Assembly: GCA_902470065.1 (NCBI GenBank)
Contig: CABRFA010000017.1
Location: 1 to 17,114, forward strand
Direction: 5' to 3'
DNA from: an uncultured Collinsella sp.
Lineage (GTDB): Bacteria > Actinomycetota > Coriobacteriia > Coriobacteriales > Coriobacteriaceae
Length of the DNA stretch: 17,114 nucleotides
Positions 13,222-17,114 of this stretch are shown here, piece after piece. A program made the position numbers and the translations under genes. The notes beneath the pieces are model-generated. The model was not told the origin of the DNA. It was given only the letters and a program-made list of their open reading frames with translations, and ran no database searches. Numbering within the stretch: position 1 is the stretch's first letter; the number at the start of each line of letters is the position of its first letter.

Positions 13222-14259
13222 ATGGGTAAGTACATCGTTAAACGTGTGCTTCAGTTCATCCCGGTGTTTTTGGGCGTTACGCTGATTCTGTTCGCCCTCC
13301 AGAATATCGTGCCGGGAGATCCGATCAAGCTGATCGGTGGAGACAAGGCTCTGTCCCCCGAGGTGGAGCTTCAGCTTCGCGTCCGCTATCATCTGGTCCA
13401 GACGGACGAGGACGGCAACGCGATCCTTGACGAGAACGGCGACCCCGTTCAAACGTCGCTCGTGGACCGTTACTTGTATTACATGAACGGCCTGCTTCAT
13501 GGCGATCTGGGCAATTCGTATCAGCGCAAGCTGCCGGTTACGGAAATCTTTGCTCAGAAGTATCCGTATACGGTCAAACTTGCCGCGTGCGCCATCGTGC
13601 TCGAGGCAATCATGGGTATCGGTGCGGGTATCATTTCGGCGGTAAAGCGTTATTCCTTCTGGGATATTTTGGTAACGCTCACCACTTCGATCCTCGTTGC
13701 CGTTCCGGCCTTCTGGCTCGGTATGTTGCTGCAGCTGTTCTTTGGCGTCATCCTCAAGGACGCCACGGGCGGTGCATTCTCCATGCCGATCTCAGGTGCC
13801 GGCGGTGCCAGCTCTCAGTATCAGGATTGGATGCACTATGTGCTTCCGACCATTACGTTGGCTTCGGTTTCGACCGCTTATGCTGCCCGCATTATGCGCT
13901 CGCAGCTGCTTGACGTCATGAACCAGGATTACATCCGCACGGCAAAGGCCAAGGGTCTCTCCAATCGCGCGATCATCATCAAGCATGCGCTTAAGAATGC
14001 ACTCATCCCCGTCGTTACCTATATTGGTGTCGACTTTGGCGGCATGCTTTCGGGCGCCATCCTGACCGAGACGGTCTTCAACTGGCCCGGTATCGGCTAT
14101 GAGGTTTATCGCGCCATTAGCATGCGTGACTGGCCCATCGTTATGGGCGGCGTTACGCTCATCGTCGTCGTCGTCATGGTGATCAACCTGCTCGTCGACA
14201 TCAGCTACGCATTCCTCGACCCGCGCATCCGCCTTGGCGGTCCGTCGGATAAGGCCTAA
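13222..14259 (+). CDS. oppB: Oligopeptide ABC transporter permease, OppB type
   Basis: This 345-residue inner-membrane subunit forms half of the peptide channel with OppC. It has the usual N-terminal YIVKRVLQFIPVFLGV transmembrane start, several further hydrophobic segments, and the EAA loop that docks to the ATPases (DYIRTAKAKGLSNRA, 236-250). Near the C-terminus are LTETVFNWPGIGYEVYRAIS (281-300) and FLDPRIR (331-337), both typical of OppB/DppB. An acidic insert, TDEDGNAILDENGDPVQ (61-77), lies in the first external loop, where homologues I know are about 18 residues shorter. The ribosome site AGGGGAG (13211-13217) can pair with CCCT at 13203-13206, a small hairpin that may limit initiation. 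oppC follows after 14 nt. Confidence 0.95.
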   Translation: MGKYIVKRVLQFIPVFLGVTLILFALQNIVPGDPIKLIGGDKALSPEVELQLRVRYHLVQTDEDGNAILDENGDPVQTSLVDRYLYYMNGLLHGDLGNSYQRKLPVTEIFAQKYPYTVKLAACAIVLEAIMGIGAGIISAVKRYSFWDILVTLTTSILVAVPAFWLGMLLQLFFGVILKDATGGAFSMPISGAGGASSQYQDWMHYVLPTITLASVSTAYAARIMRSQLLDVMNQDYIRTAKAKGLSNRAIIIKHALKNALIPVVTYIGVDFGGMLSGAILTETVFNWPGIGYEVYRAISMRDWPIVMGGVTLIVVVVMVINLLVDISYAFLDPRIRLGGPSDKA

Positions 14260-14273
14260 GGGAGGTACGTCTC

Positions 14274-15209
14274 ATGCAGGAAACTGATTCTCAGTCTCAG
14301 GAGCAGGCTACCGCCACCAAGGTTGCATCTGCTCCCGCCAAGTCCCGCACGCTGTGGGGCGACGCTTTTAAGCGTCTTCGTAAGAACAAGCTCGCCGTTA
14401 TCGGTGTCTGCTGGATCATCATCGTCGTTGTGGTTGCTCTGACCGCAGATCTGTGGGCTAAGCCCTGGCTCGGTTCGCCGACGGCTTCCGATTCGACCAC
14501 CATGGCCGAGACATCGCTACTGGCTCCGTGTGCCGAGCACCCGTTTGGCACCGATGCCCTCGGTCGCGACATTCTCGTCCGTGTTATCTACGGTGCACGC
14601 GTTTCGCTGTCCGTCGGCATTATGGCCACCGCCATCTCCACGTTGATCGGTCTGGTCATGGGCGCCCTGGCCGGTTTCTACGGCGGCATCTGGGATACGA
14701 TCATCATGCGCTGTGCGGATATCTTCCTGGCGTTCCCGTACGTGCTGTTCGTCGTCGCCATGATCGCCGTTATCGGCCGTGGTCTTCAGAACGTCTTCAT
14801 CGCCATCGGTATTCTCGGCTGGCCTTCGATTGCGCGCGTCTTCCGATCTGCAATCCTGACGGTCAAGGAAAACGACTATGTTGACGCTGCGCGTGCGATG
14901 GGTGCATCCGATGCCCGCATCGTCGTGCGTCACATCTTCCCGAACTCCGTCGCCTCCATCGTGGTCTACGCGACCATGAACATTGGTGGCGCCATTCTGA
15001 CCGAGTCCGCTCTGTCCTTCCTCGGCATGGGCGTTATTCCGCCTACGCCTTCGTGGGGCTCCATGATTCAGGACGGTCAGCAGTATCTTCTGACCGCTCC
15101 CTGGATGATGATCATGCCCGGTCTGGCAATTCTCTCGACGGTGCTTGCCTTCACTCTGCTGGGTGACGGTCTGCGCGACGCCCTCGACGTCAAGATGAAG
15201 GACGCATAA
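14274..15209 (+). CDS. oppC: Oligopeptide ABC transporter permease, OppC type
   Basis: This 311-residue membrane protein pairs with OppB. A polar 35-residue N-terminal tail rich in Gln, Thr and Ala precedes the first membrane segment (about 41-60). HPFGTDALGRDILVRVIYGA (89-108) is the standard OppC/DppC motif before the core domain. The EAA loop (DYVDAARAMGASDARIVVRH, 201-220) contacts the ATPases, and ESALSFLGMGV (244-254) is also conserved. GGAGG lies 8 nt before the ATG. It is separated from oppB by 14 nt and from oppD by 2 nt, so the genes are co-transcribed. Nothing unusual is seen. Confidence 0.95.
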   Translation: MQETDSQSQEQATATKVASAPAKSRTLWGDAFKRLRKNKLAVIGVCWIIIVVVVALTADLWAKPWLGSPTASDSTTMAETSLLAPCAEHPFGTDALGRDILVRVIYGARVSLSVGIMATAISTLIGLVMGALAGFYGGIWDTIIMRCADIFLAFPYVLFVVAMIAVIGRGLQNVFIAIGILGWPSIARVFRSAILTVKENDYVDAARAMGASDARIVVRHIFPNSVASIVVYATMNIGGAILTESALSFLGMGVIPPTPSWGSMIQDGQQYLLTAPWMMIMPGLAILSTVLAFTLLGDGLRDALDVKMKDA

Positions 15210-15211
15210 GG

Positions 15212-16303
15212 ATGAAGAAGAACAAGAACTATGTGGACCTGAAGGACCAGCCGGTTCCCGAGGGCCAGCATCTACTCGAGGTCGATGACCTTAAGATGTA
15301 TTTCCATACCGAGGATGGCGTCGTTCGCGCCGTCGACGGTGTGTCCTACACGCTCGATCGTGGCGAGACCCTGGGTGTCGTCGGTGAGTCCGGCTCCGGT
15401 AAGTCCGTGACCGCCATGACCATCATGGGTCTTATCTCGATGCCTCCGGGAAAGATCGAGGGCGGTGACGTTCGCTATCGCGGTCGCTCCATCCTCGAGA
15501 TGACCGAGGAAGAGATGCAGCATATTCGCGGCAACGATATCGCGATGATCTTCCAGGATCCTATGACCTCCTTGAACCCGGTCTATAAGATCGGCAAGCA
15601 GGTGGGCGAGGGCCTTCGTCTGCACCGTGGTTACTCCAAGCAGGAGGCGCTTAAGCGCGCCACCGAGCTTTTGGACCTCGTTGGTATTCCCGAGCCCGAG
15701 AAGCGCGTCAACGAGTATCCGCATCAGTTCTCTGGCGGTATGCGTCAGCGCGTCATGATTGCCATGGCCCTTGCCTGCGATCCCGATATTCTGATTGCCG
15801 ACGAGCCCACGACTGCCCTGGACGTTACCATTCAGGCTCAGATTATTGAGCTTATGCAGGAGATGCAGGAGAAGAACGGCAACGCCATCATCATGATTAC
15901 CCATGACCTGGGTGTTGTCGCCGATATGGCCGATAAGATCATGGTTATGTACGCCGGCCGTCCTGTTGAGTTCGGTACTGCTGAGGAGATCTTCTACGAG
16001 AGCCGCCACCCTTATACCTGGGGCCTTATCCGCTCCATCCCGGAGCAGGCCATCGAAGAGAAGAAGCCCCTTACGCCGATTCACGGCAACCCGCCTTCGC
16101 TCATGAACCTGCCTGAGGGCTGCGTCTTCTCTCCTCGTTGCCCCTATGCGACGGACAAGTGCCGCAAGCAGCGCCCCGAGCGCGTTGTCACCGAGTCTGG
16201 TCATTACTCTGCGTGCCACTACTCTGGTGACCCCGAGTTCCTCAAGAACGCTCCTGAGACGTCCCGTACGCGCAAGGATTCCAAGAAGGGAGGCGAGGCG
16301 TAA
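15212..16303 (+). CDS. oppD: Oligopeptide ABC transporter ATP-binding protein, OppD type
   Basis: This 363-residue cytoplasmic ATPase powers the importer with OppF. Walker A GESGSGKS is at 58-65, the Q-loop glutamine is Gln115 (IFQDP), the ABC signature FSGGMRQR is at 173-180, Walker B ILIADEPT is at 193-200 and the switch histidine is His231 (ITHDLG). The C-terminal oligopeptide-transporter domain carries four cysteines (304, 310, 317, 335). That pattern is known in OppD/DppD proteins and has been linked to an iron-sulfur cluster in E. coli DppD. A GAAGGA site lies 9 nt before the ATG, and the TAA stop overlaps the oppF start (TAATG). Confidence 0.95.
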   Translation: MKKNKNYVDLKDQPVPEGQHLLEVDDLKMYFHTEDGVVRAVDGVSYTLDRGETLGVVGESGSGKSVTAMTIMGLISMPPGKIEGGDVRYRGRSILEMTEEEMQHIRGNDIAMIFQDPMTSLNPVYKIGKQVGEGLRLHRGYSKQEALKRATELLDLVGIPEPEKRVNEYPHQFSGGMRQRVMIAMALACDPDILIADEPTTALDVTIQAQIIELMQEMQEKNGNAIIMITHDLGVVADMADKIMVMYAGRPVEFGTAEEIFYESRHPYTWGLIRSIPEQAIEEKKPLTPIHGNPPSLMNLPEGCVFSPRCPYATDKCRKQRPERVVTESGHYSACHYSGDPEFLKNAPETSRTRKDSKKGGEA

Positions 16304-17114
16304 TGGCAGATACCAACGAGCGTACTCCGCTGCTAAAGGTCGAGCACCTCTCTAAGGAGTTTCCCGCTGAGTCCGGCATGTTCGCCAAGCGCTTCTCCAA
16401 GCGTGTCGTCTCTGCTGTGAATGACATTTCGTTCGAGATTTATCCGGGCGAGACCTTTGGCCTGGTCGGCGAGTCTGGTTGCGGTAAGTCCACGACGGGC
16501 CGCACCATCATGCGCCTCACCAAGCCGACGGCCGGCAAAGTGTTCTTCCAGGGCAAAGATGTTGCCGAGATGAGCAAGCATGAGATCAAGGACATGCGTC
16601 GCGAGATGCAGTTCATCTTCCAGGACCCCTATGCTTCGCTCAACCCTCGTATGACCATCGGCGAGATCGTCTCCGAGCCCATGACCATTCACGGCGTGGG
16701 CACCAAGGAGGAGCGCATTGAGCGTGTCCGTGAGCTTCTCGACGTCGTTGGACTGAACCCCGAGCACATCAATCGCTATCCGCATGAGTTCTCGGGCGGC
16801 CAGCGTCAGCGTGTCGGCATTGCCCGCGCTTTTGCGCTGAAGCCCAAGCTGATTATCTGCGACGAGCCGGTTTCCGCTCTGGATGTGTCCATTCAGGCCC
16901 AGGTTCTGAACCTGCTCAAGGAACTGCAGGACAAGTTTGGTACCGCGTATCTGTTTATCGCCCACGACCTGTCCGTCGTACAGCACATCTCCGATCGCGT
17001 TGCCGTTATGTATCTGGGTAAGATGGTCGAGGTTTCGGACTGGAAGACGCTCTATAGTGAGCCTCACCATCCGTACACGCAGTCGCTGCTGTCTGCCGTG
17101 CCGGTTCCCGATCC
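16303..17114 (+). CDS. oppF: Oligopeptide ABC transporter ATP-binding protein, OppF type (3' end outside window)
   Basis: This is the second ATPase of the importer, open at the window edge with 270 complete codons visible. The ATG shares its A with the oppD stop codon (TAATG) and has GGGAGG upstream. Walker A GESGCGKST is at 56-64. The Q-loop reads FIFQDPYASLNP, the signature FSGGQRQRVGIARA, Walker B LIICDEPVSALD, and the switch region FIAHDLSVV. The OppF-specific EPHHPYTQSLLSAVP stretch is present near the window end. An N-terminal insert (SGMFAKRFSKRV) between the first strand and the core is common in OppF. The C-terminal domain continues beyond the window. Confidence 0.95.
   Translation, partial: MADTNERTPLLKVEHLSKEFPAESGMFAKRFSKRVVSAVNDISFEIYPGETFGLVGESGCGKSTTGRTIMRLTKPTAGKVFFQGKDVAEMSKHEIKDMRREMQFIFQDPYASLNPRMTIGEIVSEPMTIHGVGTKEERIERVRELLDVVGLNPEHINRYPHEFSGGQRQRVGIARAFALKPKLIICDEPVSALDVSIQAQVLNLLKELQDKFGTAYLFIAHDLSVVQHISDRVAVMYLGKMVEVSDWKTLYSEPHHPYTQSLLSAVPVPD

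Noticed and set aside
1..17114. CRISPR array, insertion sequence, prophage or defence system
   Set aside because: No spaced direct repeats, transposase, integrase or defence-type genes are visible; every long + strand frame is accounted for by metabolism, regulation, secretion or transport.

Overview
The window is a GC-rich, gene-dense bacterial segment with every gene on the + strand. The order rapZ-whiA-gap-pgk-tpiA-(gpmI)-secG is an actinobacterial arrangement. Codon choice is strongly C/G-ending (GAG, AAG, CTC, GTC), and catabolic sialic-acid genes sit beside an oligopeptide importer. Together these suggest a gut-associated member of the Coriobacteriia, most likely Collinsella or a close relative. 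The taxonomic call is inference from sequence style and gene order; no search was run.

Region 1 (33-3838) is a sialic-acid (nan-type) catabolic operon. It encodes an acetylxylan-esterase-like protein that lacks the catalytic serine, a class I aldolase of the DapA/NanA family (probable N-acetylneuraminate lyase), a ROK-family sugar kinase (probable N-acetylmannosamine kinase) and NanE (ManNAc-6-P epimerase). Lyase, kinase and epimerase together would take Neu5Ac to GlcNAc-6-P plus pyruvate. The gaps on both sides of the kinase gene hold two long, unrelated inverted repeats (1877-1971 and 3030-3125). A terminator-like hairpin (3890-3927) follows nanE.

Region 2 (3940-5796) is rapZ and whiA, only 6 nt apart. 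The yvcK/CofD-like gene that usually lies between them is absent here. A -10-like TATACT precedes the 3890-3927 hairpin, so that hairpin may lie in the rapZ leader.

Region 3 (5797-11147) is the glycolytic block. An AT-rich promoter region with a perfect 14-bp palindrome precedes gap. An intrinsic terminator and a 28-nt perfectly alternating purine-pyrimidine run separate gap from pgk. pgk-tpiA-gpmI are tightly packed and end at a strong terminator (10703-10735). secG follows as its own unit with its own terminator (11120-11147).

Region 4 (11148-17114) is an Opp-type peptide ABC importer: lipoprotein binding protein oppA, a hairpin, then oppB-oppC-oppD-oppF. The last gene runs off the window end. 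The oppA signal sequence carries a twin arginine.

I found no tRNA, rRNA, CRISPR array, insertion sequence or phage gene. Most of the window is well-known core metabolism. The items most worth a second look are the serine-less esterase in the nan operon, the two intergenic inverted repeats, the alternating purine-pyrimidine run before pgk, and the control signals around rapZ and gap.
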